NCBI GenBank assembly: GCA_029212415.1 | Contig: JARGOF010000002.1 | Location: 1 to 49,725 of the forward strand | DNA: 49,725 nucleotides | Origin: Rhizobiaceae bacterium | GTDB taxonomy: Bacteria > Pseudomonadota > Alphaproteobacteria > Rhizobiales > Rhizobiaceae | Reading direction: 5' to 3' | Shown: positions 32,983-42,545 of the stretch, piece after piece | Layout of the letters: every line of letters starts with the position of its first letter | How positions within the stretch are numbered: position 1 is the stretch's first letter | The notes under the pieces: generated by a model | Databases searched by the model: none | What the model was told of the DNA's origin: nothing | What the model saw: only the letters and a program-made list of their open reading frames with translations | Program-made: the position numbers and the translations under genes

Positions 32983-35469
32983 CTACCTCTTGCGCGGATG
33001 TTTTACCCGCCGCGTCGCCTCCGCCGACCCGGGGTCGTCCGGCCAGGGGTGCCTTAGATATCGGCCGCGCATGTCGGCGCGCACATCGGCCCAGGAGCCG
33101 GCCCAGAAGCCGGGCAGGTCGCGGGTTGTCTGGATGGGGCGTTGGGCCGGTGACAGCAATTCCAGCAGCAAAGGCACCTTGCCCCCGGCCAGCGCGGGAT
33201 GTCTGGTCAGGCCGAACAATTCCTGCACACGCACCGCCAGCACCGGTTCGTCGCCATCATAGCGGATCGGCAGGTTGGAGCCAGCCGGGGTTTTGAAATG
33301 GGTGGGGGCCAGCCGGTCAAGATCGCGCTGCAGGTCATGGGGCACCAGCGCCATCAATCCGTGAATGAGGCTTGCCGGATCGATGCGGCTGAACGCCGTC
33401 ACGCCGGGCTGATAGGGTGTGAACCACCTGTCGGCGCATGCGATCAGCGCACTGTCCGAGACATCCGGCCATGGTTCTTTCAATTGCCCATGCAGCCAGC
33501 CGATGCGTTCACGCAACTGGTTGGCGCTGGCCGACCAGGGCAGGGCCGCAAGACCGACCGTGCCGAGCCCTGAGGCAAGTGCGCTGGCAACGGCATCGGG
33601 GTCGGGCTTTGCCAGCGGTTTTTCATCAAGCACCAGTTTTCCAAGGCGGCGCACGCGGCGCGCCCTGATCGTGCGTGTCGACGCCACGAATGTGATCACG
33701 TCGCTTTCTTCAATCTGCTGCGCCAGTTCGGCCTCGATCAACGCAGGCTCAATGCCGGCGGCAGCGAGAATGCGTTGCGAAGCCGCCCGTCCGGTCAGGT
33801 CGGTGACAACCAGAAAGTCTTCGCGCGACAGGCGCTGATGGTCTTCGATAAAGGCCCCGCGCCCATTGGCAAGGCTGTAGCGAACCTGTCCGTTTTCTGC
33901 CGCGCCGCGCCGCTTGGCCACCCGGTCGGAAAAACCGTGCAGCAAAAGGGCACCGGCGCCGGGGTATTGCGCGGACGACACTTTCCTGTGCGAACCGGAT
34001 GCCGATTGCGCAATGCGCTTTGCCAGTGACTTTGCCTTGGTCACCCTCGGGCTCCTGTCGCCGCGAAAGCGCCGCCAGCGCTCGTCAAGATCAAGATCAT
34101 TGCCGCCAAGACCCTGTTCGCTCATCAGCACCGCCAGTTCCGCTGCGCCCTGAGCCATGTCAGCGTCCGCGGCGGCAATCACCATGGCGGCTGGGCGCAC
34201 GGCAAGGCCGATGCCGCGCATGGTCTCGCCGACGCGCGTCAGATGGCCCGAGCCATCCAATGCGCCCAATGTTTGCAACAGCGCGCGCGCCTCGGCCAGG
34301 GCCGGTTCTGGTGGCGGATCAATGAAACCCAGCGTGGAAGGCTCGGTGACGCCCCAGGCGGCGCAATCCAGAATCAGGCTGCTCAGATCACTTGAAAGGA
34401 TCTGTGGCGGGGTAAAGGCGGGAAGCGCTGCGGTCTGTTCGGCCCGCCACAGCCGCATGGCGATGCCTGGCTCCGTGCGTCCCGCACGCCCCGCCCGCTG
34501 ATCGGCAGAAGCCCGCGATACGCGCACGGTTTCCAGTCTCGTGATGCCGGTCGAGGGTTCAAAGACCGGCAGCCGCTGCAAGCCGCTGTCGATAACGACG
34601 CGCACGCCGTCGATGGTGATGGAGGTTTCGGCAATGGATGTCGCCAGCACGATTTTCCTCTTGCCCGCAGCGCATGGCCGGATGGCGGCATCCTGTTCCT
34701 GCGGGCTCAGGTCGCCGTAAAGCGGCGCGATGGTTGCGCCCTGCGTGCCTTGCTTTTCCAGCAGTTCGACCGTGCGCCTGATTTCGCCTTGCCCCGGCAG
34801 AAAGGCCAGTATGGAGCCCGTTTCCTCCTTCAGTACCGCCCCTATGGCATCGCTCATGGCCACCTCGATGCGTTCACCCGGCCGCCTTTCGCGGTAGCGG
34901 GTGTCGATGGGAAAGGACCGTCCGGTGCTCTCGATCACCGGGGCCTGATGCATCAATCCCGACACGCGGCTGATATCCAAAGTGGCGGACATGACGAGAA
35001 TGCGCAGATCCGGGCGCAGGGCCGCCTGAACGTCCAGTGCCAGGGCCAGTCCGAAATCCGCATCCAGCGTGCGCTCATGAAATTCATCGAAGATCACCAT
35101 CTGGATGCCGGGAAGTTCCGGATTGTCCAGCAGCATGCGGGTGAAAATGCCCTCGGTGACGACTTCGATGCGGGTTCTTGCGCTGACGCGCGTGTCCAGG
35201 CGGGTGCGATAGCCGATGGTCTGGCCAACCTCCTCGCCGGCAAGCCGCGCCATCTGCCGGGCGCTGGCGCGCGCCGCCAACCGTCGCGGCTCAAGCAGGA
35301 TGATCCTGCCGTCGCCGATGAATGCAGCGTCCAGCAGCGCGAGGGGAACAAGCGTCGTCTTGCCGGCGCCCGGCGGTGCGGCGAGAATGGCGCCATTGCC
35401 GGTCTCGAGCGCTTGGCGCAAGGCAGGCAGGGCCTGGCTGACGGGAAGATCGGGCAAATGGGTGAACAT
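32983..35469 (-). CDS. hrpB: ATP-dependent RNA helicase HrpB
   Basis: An 828-residue DEAH/RHA-type helicase. Motif I is PPGAGKTT (about 32-39), motif II is DEFHERTLD, motif III is MSATLD and motif VI is QRAGRAGRTEPG. HA2 and HrpB C-terminal domains follow, with the family's KVPLLLELLSPAQRPIQTT near the end. Length is normal. It is a stand-alone housekeeping-type gene; its precise RNA target in bacteria is not well defined. Confidence 0.96.
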   Translation of the reverse strand: MFTHLPDLPVSQALPALRQALETGNGAILAAPPGAGKTTLVPLALLDAAFIGDGRIILLEPRRLAARASARQMARLAGEEVGQTIGYRTRLDTRVSARTRIEVVTEGIFTRMLLDNPELPGIQMVIFDEFHERTLDADFGLALALDVQAALRPDLRILVMSATLDISRVSGLMHQAPVIESTGRSFPIDTRYRERRPGERIEVAMSDAIGAVLKEETGSILAFLPGQGEIRRTVELLEKQGTQGATIAPLYGDLSPQEQDAAIRPCAAGKRKIVLATSIAETSITIDGVRVVIDSGLQRLPVFEPSTGITRLETVRVSRASADQRAGRAGRTEPGIAMRLWRAEQTAALPAFTPPQILSSDLSSLILDCAAWGVTEPSTLGFIDPPPEPALAEARALLQTLGALDGSGHLTRVGETMRGIGLAVRPAAMVIAAADADMAQGAAELAVLMSEQGLGGNDLDLDERWRRFRGDRSPRVTKAKSLAKRIAQSASGSHRKVSSAQYPGAGALLLHGFSDRVAKRRGAAENGQVRYSLANGRGAFIEDHQRLSREDFLVVTDLTGRAASQRILAAAGIEPALIEAELAQQIEESDVITFVASTRTIRARRVRRLGKLVLDEKPLAKPDPDAVASALASGLGTVGLAALPWSASANQLRERIGWLHGQLKEPWPDVSDSALIACADRWFTPYQPGVTAFSRIDPASLIHGLMALVPHDLQRDLDRLAPTHFKTPAGSNLPIRYDGDEPVLAVRVQELFGLTRHPALAGGKVPLLLELLSPAQRPIQTTRDLPGFWAGSWADVRADMRGRYLRHPWPDDPGSAEATRRVKHPRKR

Positions 35470-35712
35470 CAGATCATGGTCGTTTTCGTCGCGATGGTTT
35501 CATGGTCTGACAGCCATAGGGCTGTTTGCATCGGTTCGCAAATGGAGGGGCGGCAAATGCTGTCTGCAACCTCGAACCACGCAAGGACACAGGCCAAAAC
35601 CGGCGGAAAAATATCTGCCGCGCTGCCGACTGCATATTTGTCGCAGCCCTCGCTATCGCAGACCTTGTGCGCTACATAGGAGACAACGACGATAGTCCTC
35701 CGGAGATCAATC

Positions 35713-36462
35713 ATGAACGAACAGTCAGGCCGCAAAACTTTGGTTCTGACCGGTGCAAGCCGGGGAATCGGCCATGCGACAGTCAAGCGCTTCTCGCGTG
35801 AGGGATGGCGGGTGATCACCTGCTCGCGCAAGGTCTTTGATGACAATTGTCCCTGGCCTGCCGGTCCCGATGATCATATCAAGATCGACCTGTCGGATCC
35901 GGAAGACGTCGGTGGCGCCGTTTCCGAGATCCGCCATCGGATCGAGAAGGAAGGTGGTCAGTTGCATGCGCTGGTCAACAATGCCGGCATTTCGCCAAAG
36001 ACGGATAAGGGGCAGCGGCTCAATTCGATGGAAACGCCCATGCACACATGGCGTGATGTCTTTCAGGTGAATTTTTTCGCGCCGATCATGTTGGCACGTG
36101 GTCTGTTCAAGGAATTGAAGGCGGGCAAGGGCTCGATTGTCAATGTCACCTCCATTGCCGGATCGCGGGTCCACCCCTTTGCCGGCACGGCCTATGCGAC
36201 ATCCAAGGCGGCGCTTTCCTCACTGACCCGGGAAATGGCCGCCGATTTCGGTCCGCACGGCATTCGTGTCAACGCCATCGCACCGGGCGAGATCGAAACG
36301 GCGATCCTGTCGCCGGGAACCCAGAAGATCGTCGACAACATTCCCCTGCGCCGGCTTGGCACCACGGATGAAGTCGCTGAAACGATCTTTTTCCTGTGCT
36401 CAGAGAGCGCATCCTATGTGACCGGCAGCGAGATTCACATCAATGGCGGCCAGCACGTGTGA
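35713..36462 (+). CDS. Short-chain dehydrogenase/reductase (SDR)
   Basis: A 249-residue classical SDR with TGASRGIGHAT, NNAG, catalytic serine in NVTSIAG and the YATSK pair; it ends VTGSEIHINGGQHV. CCGGAGAT precedes ATG at 35713. It is distinct from the SDR at 8623 (limited shared motifs only). It stands alone after a 243-bp spacer and is convergent with the SulP gene. Resembles 3-oxoacyl-reductase-type enzymes; substrate unknown. Confidence 0.92.
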   Translation: MNEQSGRKTLVLTGASRGIGHATVKRFSREGWRVITCSRKVFDDNCPWPAGPDDHIKIDLSDPEDVGGAVSEIRHRIEKEGGQLHALVNNAGISPKTDKGQRLNSMETPMHTWRDVFQVNFFAPIMLARGLFKELKAGKGSIVNVTSIAGSRVHPFAGTAYATSKAALSSLTREMAADFGPHGIRVNAIAPGEIETAILSPGTQKIVDNIPLRRLGTTDEVAETIFFLCSESASYVTGSEIHINGGQHV

Positions 36463-36591
36463 GCCGACGTCGCAGCAAATTCCTGTCAAAAGTGTGAGCC
36501 AACAACCCCGGTGTGCAAAATCACCCGGGCCATCCTGCGTTGAAATTCAACGAATTCCGCCATCGGATGTTTCACATTGAGGCAAGCCGCC

Positions 36592-38127
36592 TTAATGCGC
36601 CTCGCCGAAACGGCCGATGCGCACGCCGTAGTGCGCGGCAATGCCGTAATCGGGATCATCGTCGGAATCGATCATCAACTGGCCGGCACGTGACAGCAAT
36701 GTATGGCAATCGCGCGACAGATGCCGCAGTTCAAGGGTTGTGCCATTTGCCTGGTAACGGGCCGCCAGGGTCTCGATGGCCTGCAGCGCCGACTGGTCGG
36801 CAACCCGCGAGTTCTTGAAGTCGACAATGACCCGTGCCGGATCGGTGACGGGATGAAAAATCTCGAGAAAACCGGCAACGGAGCCGAAGAACAGCGGTCC
36901 TTCGATCTGGTAGACTTTGACGCCATCTTCCGTTTCATCGATGTTTGCACGAATGCGCGTGGCATTGCTCCAGGCATAGGCCAGCGCGGAAATGATCACA
37001 CCGGCAACAACCGCAATGGCAAGGTCGGTCATCACCGTGATGATGGTCACCATCACGATGACTGCCGCGTCGGTGCGCGGTACGCGGGCGATGATGGTGA
37101 AGCTCTTCCAGGCAAATGTGCCGATCACCACCATGAACATCACGCCGATCAGCGCCGCCAGTGGAATCTGTTCGATCAGCGATGAGGCGAACAGGATGAA
37201 ACTGAGCAGCAGAACCGCAGCGGCAATGCCCGACAGCCGGGTGCGCGCTCCCGATTCAACATTGATCATCGACTGGCCGATCATGGCGCAGCCGCCCATG
37301 CCACCAAAGAAGCCGGTCACGACATTGGCTGCGCCCTGCGCCATGCATTCCTGCGATGCGCCGCCGCGTGTGCCGGTTTTCTCGCCGACAAGATTGAGCG
37401 TCAAAAGACTTTCGATCAGGCCGATGGCGGCAAAGATCAGGGAATAGGGCAGGATGATCTTGAGCGTTTCCAGCGTCATCGGGACAGAGGGAATGGCAAA
37501 ATCAGGCAATCCGCCGCTGATGGATGCCAGATCACCGACGCGCGGCACCGGAATGTCCAGTCCGATCACCAGTCCGGCAACGACGAGGATCGCTGCCAGC
37601 GGTGCGGGAAAGGATTTTGTCAGCTTTGGAACCAGATAGATGACCAGCATGGTCAGGGCGACGAGGCCAAGCATCATCAACAGGGGAAACCCGGAGATCC
37701 ACTGTTTCATGCCTTCTGCATCGGTCACTTTGAACTGTTCGAACTGGGCAAGAAAAATCACGATCGCCAGCCCGTTGACAAAGCCGAGCATGACCGGATG
37801 CGGGACGAGACGGATGAATTTGCCGAGTTTCAGGGCGCCCGCCAGCAATTGGATGATGCCCATCACGACCACGGCGGCAAACAGATATTCGACCCCGTGG
37901 GTGGCGACCAGCGACACCATGACGACAGCCAGCGCGCCTGTTGCACCTGAAATCATGCCCGGGCGTCCGCCAAAGACCGAGGTGATCATGCACACGATGA
38001 AGGCGGCATAGAGACCGACCAGCGGATTGACACCGGCAACAAATGCAAAGGCCACGGCTTCCGGGACCAGCGCCAGTGCAACGGTTAGACCGGAAAGAAG
38101 CTCGATCCGGATGCGTCCGGGTGTCAT
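36592..38127 (-). CDS. SulP-family inorganic anion transporter with STAS domain
   Basis: A 511-residue inner-membrane transporter. The N-terminal sulphate-transporter signature (SGLTVALALVPEAVAFAFVA) is followed by GGRPGMISGATGALAVVM and about 12 helices. A cytoplasmic STAS domain comes last (about residues 400-490, from KVYQIEGPLFFGS). ATG at 38127 gives the usual MTPGRIRIELLSGL start; an in-frame TTG at 38202 is possible, and neither has a strong ribosome binding site. Likely substrates are sulfate or bicarbonate. The 273 bp upstream are shared with the divergent deoC promoter. Confidence 0.92.
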   Translation of the reverse strand: MTPGRIRIELLSGLTVALALVPEAVAFAFVAGVNPLVGLYAAFIVCMITSVFGGRPGMISGATGALAVVMVSLVATHGVEYLFAAVVVMGIIQLLAGALKLGKFIRLVPHPVMLGFVNGLAIVIFLAQFEQFKVTDAEGMKQWISGFPLLMMLGLVALTMLVIYLVPKLTKSFPAPLAAILVVAGLVIGLDIPVPRVGDLASISGGLPDFAIPSVPMTLETLKIILPYSLIFAAIGLIESLLTLNLVGEKTGTRGGASQECMAQGAANVVTGFFGGMGGCAMIGQSMINVESGARTRLSGIAAAVLLLSFILFASSLIEQIPLAALIGVMFMVVIGTFAWKSFTIIARVPRTDAAVIVMVTIITVMTDLAIAVVAGVIISALAYAWSNATRIRANIDETEDGVKVYQIEGPLFFGSVAGFLEIFHPVTDPARVIVDFKNSRVADQSALQAIETLAARYQANGTTLELRHLSRDCHTLLSRAGQLMIDSDDDPDYGIAAHYGVRIGRFGEAH

Positions 38128-38365
38128 CTCGACGCGCGGTTCTTTCGCCGTGCGGGAAAAAGGCAGGGCGCCACTAATGGCTGCGAAGGCAGGTTTGATC
38201 AAGAGTTCAATCCGTTTAAAAGCTGAAAGTTCGGGAGGTTTCCAGCGCCTTATTGCATTGCACACCCGAAAACACCAGCCCGATTGTCGCAGCTTTCGAC
38301 ACTGCAAGGCTCCCATGCGCTGGCGCGAGGTCCGTCAGGACACCAAACGCAGAGCAGATTCCATC

Positions 38366-38394
38366 TTGACTCCAAGTGTGATCACACATATCAC
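38366..38394 (+). promoter_or_regulatory. deoC promoter, apparently leaderless, with embedded operator
   Basis: TTGACT (38366-38371) and TATCAC (38389-38394) are separated by exactly 17 bases. The spacer contains the perfect 12-bp palindrome GTGTGATCACAC (38376-38387). The deoC ATG at 38401 lies six bases after the -10, where transcription would start, and no Shine-Dalgarno sequence precedes it. This predicts a leaderless mRNA and a repressor (possibly the operon's GntR protein) binding within the promoter. Confidence 0.6.
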
Positions 38395-38400
38395 CCAAGC

Positions 38401-39411
38401 ATGTCAGACATTATTTCGATGGGCGAAACCGGCACCCATGCCCCCGGACTTCACGGCAATGCAATTGTCCGCAATGCAGGCCATGCGCTGGAACTGGACT
38501 GGATCAACGAGATACAGATCAACCGTTCAGCAGTCGAGCGCCGCTGCGCAACGCTTGGCGGGCGGCGGTCCGTCAAGAAGGATGCGCAGGCCGGATGGTT
38601 GCTCAAGGCAATTACCTGCATCGACCTGACAACCCTCAGTGGTGATGACACGGCCGCCAGAGTGCGGCGGCTTTGCGCCAAGGCCAGACATCCGGTGCGT
38701 CAGGATCTGCTGGAAGCGCTGGGCGTCGCCGACCGCCGGATAACCACCGGTGCGGTCTGCGTCTATCATCGTTTCGTCGCCGAAGCTGTTGCCGCCCTTG
38801 ATGGAACCTTCATCCCGGTGGCGGCTGTCTCGACCGGTTTTCCGGCGGGTCTTTCGCCGCATGATACCAAGCTGCGGGAAATCGAGGCGTCGGTGGCAGA
38901 TGGGGCAAGCGAGATTGATATTGTTGTCACCCGGGAGCATGTCCTGACCGGCAACTGGCAGGCGCTTTACGATGAAATGCGTGATTTCAGACAGGCCTGC
39001 GGTGACGCTCATGTCAAAGCCATTCTGGCGACCGGCGATTTGCGCACATTGCGCAACGTTGGACGCGCCTCCATGGTCTGCATGATGGCCGGCGCCGATT
39101 TCATCAAGACGTCGACGGGCAAGGAAAGCGCCAATGCGACCCTGCCGGTCAGCCTAGTCATGTTACGCATGATCCGCCATTTCCATGAGCGCACCGGCAA
39201 TATCGTCGGTTTCAAGCCGGCCGGCGGCATTTCGACGGCCAAGGATGTTCTGGCCTATCAGATCCTGATGAAGGAGGAGCTTGGCCGTCGCTGGCTGGAG
39301 CCGGACCTGCTGCGTTTTGGCGCTTCCTCCCTGCTTTCCGATATTGAACGGCAGCTTGAACATCATGTGACCGGCCGCTATTCGGCCTTTAACCGCCATC
39401 CGATGGCTTGA
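38401..39411 (+). CDS. deoC: Deoxyribose-phosphate aldolase
   Basis: A 336-residue class I aldolase splitting 2-deoxyribose-5-phosphate into glyceraldehyde-3-phosphate and acetaldehyde. The Schiff-base lysine lies in DFIKTSTGK, with DIVVTREHVLTGNW and GFKPAGGIST also diagnostic. It has a longer N-terminus than the E. coli enzyme, as in other DeoC of the 310-340-residue type. ATG at 38401 matches the promoter position; the upstream in-frame extension lies in promoter sequence. First gene of an operon with the ALDH16-like dehydrogenase, which could oxidise the acetaldehyde produced, and a GntR regulator. Confidence 0.94.
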   Translation: MSDIISMGETGTHAPGLHGNAIVRNAGHALELDWINEIQINRSAVERRCATLGGRRSVKKDAQAGWLLKAITCIDLTTLSGDDTAARVRRLCAKARHPVRQDLLEALGVADRRITTGAVCVYHRFVAEAVAALDGTFIPVAAVSTGFPAGLSPHDTKLREIEASVADGASEIDIVVTREHVLTGNWQALYDEMRDFRQACGDAHVKAILATGDLRTLRNVGRASMVCMMAGADFIKTSTGKESANATLPVSLVMLRMIRHFHERTGNIVGFKPAGGISTAKDVLAYQILMKEELGRRWLEPDLLRFGASSLLSDIERQLEHHVTGRYSAFNRHPMA

Positions 39412-39427
39412 GAACGGGGCAGGAAAA

Positions 39428-41812
39428 ATGACTGTTGCCAATTTTTTTGATTCCCTTGATTACGGTCCTGCGCCCGAATCCGACAGCAATGTGCGCGCCT
39501 GGCTTGCCGGTCATGACGGGACCTTCGGCCATTTCATCAATGGACGCTTTGTGGCCGCCAAACAGGCTGGAACGCTTGTCACGATCGAACCGGCGACCGG
39601 CGATAAACTGGCCGATACGGCGCTCGGAACGGTTGAGGATCTGGACGATGCCGTCAAGGCGGCGGCAAAGGCGCAAACAGCCTGGGCTGCTATGGGCGGC
39701 AAGGCACGGGCGCGGCATCTTTATGCGCTGGCACGTATGGTGCAGCGCCATGGACGCCTGTTTGCTGTGCTGGAGGCCCTCGACAATGGCAAACCGATCC
39801 GTGAGACACGCGATCTGGATGTCCCGCTGGTGGCCAGGCATTTCTATCATCATGCCGGATGGGCCGAATTGCAGGACAGTGAATTGTCCGGCTTCAAGCC
39901 CATCGGCGTGATCGGCCAGATCATTCCCTGGAATTTCCCATTGCTGATGCTTGCCTGGAAGGTGGCTCCGGCGCTGGCGCTCGGCAACACCGTTGTTCTC
40001 AAGCCGGCGGAATCAACACCTTTGACGGCGCTGCTTTTTGCCGAACTGGCTGCGCGCAGCGGCCTGCCGGCAGGCGTGCTCAATGTGGTCACCGGTGACG
40101 GCTCGACCGGTGCTGCCCTTGTCAATCATGAAGGTGTCGGCAAGATCGCCTTTACCGGCTCAACCGATGTCGGCCGCATCATTCGCGCCGATACAGCCGG
40201 CAGCGGCAAGTCGCTGACCCTGGAACTCGGCGGCAAATCGCCCTTCATCGTCTTTGATGACGCAGACATCGAGAGCGCCATCGAAGGTGTGGTCGATGCC
40301 ATCTGGTTCAATCAGGGCCAGGTCTGTTGCGCCGGATCGCGCCTGCTGGTGCAGGAGAGTATCCACGATCGTTTCATTGCCCGGCTCAAGGAGCGCATGG
40401 ACACATTGCGCGTCGGCCATCCGCTGGACAAGGCGATCGATCTGGGCGCGATCATAGATCCGTCACAGCTGGAGCGCATCCGCAGTCTCGTTCAAAAGGG
40501 TGTCGAAGAAGGGGCAGAGGCCTATGCGCCGGATATCGAAATGCCCGGCAATGGCAGTTTTTTCCCGCCAACCCTTTTGACCAATGTGGAACCCGCCTCG
40601 ACGGTTGCCGTGGAGGAAATCTTCGGTCCGGTCATGGTGGCCATGTCCTTTCGCACGCCCGACGATGCGGTGGCGCTTGCCAACAATACCCGCTACGGCC
40701 TGGCCGCCAGTGTCTGGAGCGAGAATATCTCCCTGGCGCTGGATATCGCCCCGCAGCTCAAAGCCGGTGTGGTCTGGGTCAATGCCACCAACCTGTTTGA
40801 TGCCGGTGTCGGTTTCGGCGGCTATCGTGAATCCGGATTTGGCCGCGAAGGCGGACTGGAAGGCGCCTATGAATATCTCAAGCTGAAAAGCTGGGAATCG
40901 CGCAAGCCCTACAAATCCCTGCCAGCCGTGCCAGCAGTCGAGGCTACGGACAGTTTTGAACCCATGGACGTGGACCGCACCGCCAAGCTCTATGTGGGCG
41001 GCAAACAGGTGCGACCCGATGGCAATTATTCCATCAATATTGTTTCGCCGAAGGGCAAGATCATCGGTGAAATGGGTGAGGGCAACCGCAAGGACATCCG
41101 AAATGCCGTGGAAGCAGCGCACAAGGCGAGCAGCTGGGCCAGCGCATCCACCCATCTGCGCGCCCAGATTCTCTATTATCTCGGCGAAAACCTCTCCGCC
41201 CGCAGTCATGAATTTGCTGCGCGCCTTACTGCGATGACCGGCGCCAAGAAGTCGGATGCGGAAAAGGAGGTGAGCGCCTCCATCGACCGGCTCTTCACCT
41301 ATGCGGCCTGGGCCGACAAGTTCGACGGCGCAGTGCACTCTCCGCCTCTGCGCGGTGTTGCCCTCGCGATGAATGAGCCGATTGGCGTTGCCGGTGTCAT
41401 CTGTCCGCACGAAGCGCCCTTGCTGGGCTTTGTCAGTCTGGTTGCCCCACTGGTGGCGATGGGCAACCGGGTTGTTGCCGTTCCCAGTGAGCGTTATGGC
41501 CTGATTGCCGCTGATTTCTATCAGGTGCTCGATACATCGGATGTGCCCGGTGGTGTGGTCAATATCGTGACTGGCCATGCGATGGAACTGGCCACCACGC
41601 TGGCCGACCATGACGGTGTTGATGTGGTGTGGGCCTTTGCCGGCGCCGATATTTCGAAAATGGTTGAAGCCCGTTCCGTCGGCAACATGAAACGCACCTT
41701 TGTCGACAACGGTCTGGCAACGGACTGGCAGGATCCTACGGTGGGTGAAGGTCGGCATTTTCTGCGCAACGCGGTTCAGGTCAAGAATATCTGGATCCCC
41801 TATGGCGAATAG
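39428..41812 (+). CDS. Two-domain aldehyde dehydrogenase, ALDH16-like
   Basis: A 794-residue protein. Domain 1 (about 1-490) is a complete ALDH: PWNFPLLMLAWKVAPALALG, GSTDVGR, general-base LELGGKSP and catalytic cysteine in GQVCCAGS. Domain 2 (about 510-794) is ALDH-like in its cofactor half (VGVICPHEAPLLGFVSLVAP-type stretch) but has no recognisable catalytic cysteine motif, and it ends VKNIWIPYGE. This architecture matches bacterial ALDH16, where the second domain is structural. It follows deoC by 16 bp and its stop overlaps the GntR start by 11 bases, so the three are cotranscribed. Acetaldehyde from DeoC is a reasonable substrate. Confidence 0.9.
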   Translation: MTVANFFDSLDYGPAPESDSNVRAWLAGHDGTFGHFINGRFVAAKQAGTLVTIEPATGDKLADTALGTVEDLDDAVKAAAKAQTAWAAMGGKARARHLYALARMVQRHGRLFAVLEALDNGKPIRETRDLDVPLVARHFYHHAGWAELQDSELSGFKPIGVIGQIIPWNFPLLMLAWKVAPALALGNTVVLKPAESTPLTALLFAELAARSGLPAGVLNVVTGDGSTGAALVNHEGVGKIAFTGSTDVGRIIRADTAGSGKSLTLELGGKSPFIVFDDADIESAIEGVVDAIWFNQGQVCCAGSRLLVQESIHDRFIARLKERMDTLRVGHPLDKAIDLGAIIDPSQLERIRSLVQKGVEEGAEAYAPDIEMPGNGSFFPPTLLTNVEPASTVAVEEIFGPVMVAMSFRTPDDAVALANNTRYGLAASVWSENISLALDIAPQLKAGVVWVNATNLFDAGVGFGGYRESGFGREGGLEGAYEYLKLKSWESRKPYKSLPAVPAVEATDSFEPMDVDRTAKLYVGGKQVRPDGNYSINIVSPKGKIIGEMGEGNRKDIRNAVEAAHKASSWASASTHLRAQILYYLGENLSARSHEFAARLTAMTGAKKSDAEKEVSASIDRLFTYAAWADKFDGAVHSPPLRGVALAMNEPIGVAGVICPHEAPLLGFVSLVAPLVAMGNRVVAVPSERYGLIAADFYQVLDTSDVPGGVVNIVTGHAMELATTLADHDGVDVVWAFAGADISKMVEARSVGNMKRTFVDNGLATDWQDPTVGEGRHFLRNAVQVKNIWIPYGE

Positions 41813-42506
41813 GGCCGTGGCTGACTGGAGTTCCGATTCCGGCGGATTGGAACCCATTGCCCGTGCAACCCTGCAGGAACAGGTCTATCAGCAGCTCCGC
41901 AACCGGATCATGACCGGGTTTTTCCAGCCCGGTCAGCCGCTGAGCACGCGCTCCGTTGCCGAGGCCGCAGGCGTCTCGGTCATGCCCGTTCGCGACGCCT
42001 TGCGGCGGCTTGAGGTCGAAAACGCACTGGTTGTCGGCAACAACAGGACATTGCAGGTGCCGATCCTTGATGTGGACACGCTGCAGGAAATCAGCGCCAT
42101 GCGGATCGCCCTGGAAGGCCTGGCCGTTGAACGCGCCATGCCTGCGATCAATACGGATGATGTTGCCGTCCTGCGCAACCTGTGCGGTGTCATGAATGAC
42201 AGCATCCTGTCGGGCGATATCGACAAATATCTCGAAGCCAATTGGGCTTTCCACAATCGCATCTACGAACGCTCGTCCTCCGAGATCATGTTATCCGTGA
42301 TCGAAAGCCTGTGGCTGCGCATGGGGCCATATTTTCGGCTGACGGCAAAGGACAAGAACCATCTTGATAATGCCATGAAGATTCATCACGACATTGTCGA
42401 AGCCATGCGCACGGGCGATTGCGCCGCTGCCCGCAGCGCCGTTGTCGCCGATATCGAGGCAGCAGCCGGCGATCTGTCACAATGGCTTGCACAACAGGCC
42501 AGCTAG
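41802..42506 (+). CDS. GntR-family (FCD) transcriptional regulator
   Basis: A 234-residue regulator with an N-terminal winged helix-turn-helix (QVYQQLRNRIMTGFFQPGQP; SVAEAAGVSVMPVRDALRRL) and a C-terminal all-helical FCD ligand domain (about 85-225, with metal-type histidines near NWAFHNRIYE and IHHDIVEAM). The start at 41802 overlaps the dehydrogenase stop. It is the last gene of the deoC operon and a natural candidate to bind the GTGTGATCACAC palindrome in the promoter. Confidence 0.92.
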   Translation: MANRAVADWSSDSGGLEPIARATLQEQVYQQLRNRIMTGFFQPGQPLSTRSVAEAAGVSVMPVRDALRRLEVENALVVGNNRTLQVPILDVDTLQEISAMRIALEGLAVERAMPAINTDDVAVLRNLCGVMNDSILSGDIDKYLEANWAFHNRIYERSSSEIMLSVIESLWLRMGPYFRLTAKDKNHLDNAMKIHHDIVEAMRTGDCAAARSAVVADIEAAAGDLSQWLAQQAS

Positions 42507-42545
42507 AAATCTGCTTGCAGACCAACAAACGATCAGGGTCCTTTC

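Noticed and set aside
32018-33262. Plus-strand frame of 414 codons across the DMT exporter and hrpB
   Set aside because: It is in the wrong frame for the exporter and antisense to hrpB; the two real genes explain the DNA.
36539-36551. GTTGAA-A-TTCAAC palindrome between the convergent SDR and SulP genes
   Set aside because: It is perfect but short and lies between two gene 3' ends, where an operator is unlikely.
40463-41857. Long minus-strand open frame (464 codons)
   Set aside because: It lies opposite the ALDH16-like gene, shows no family motifs and is the usual antisense frame of a GC-rich coding region.
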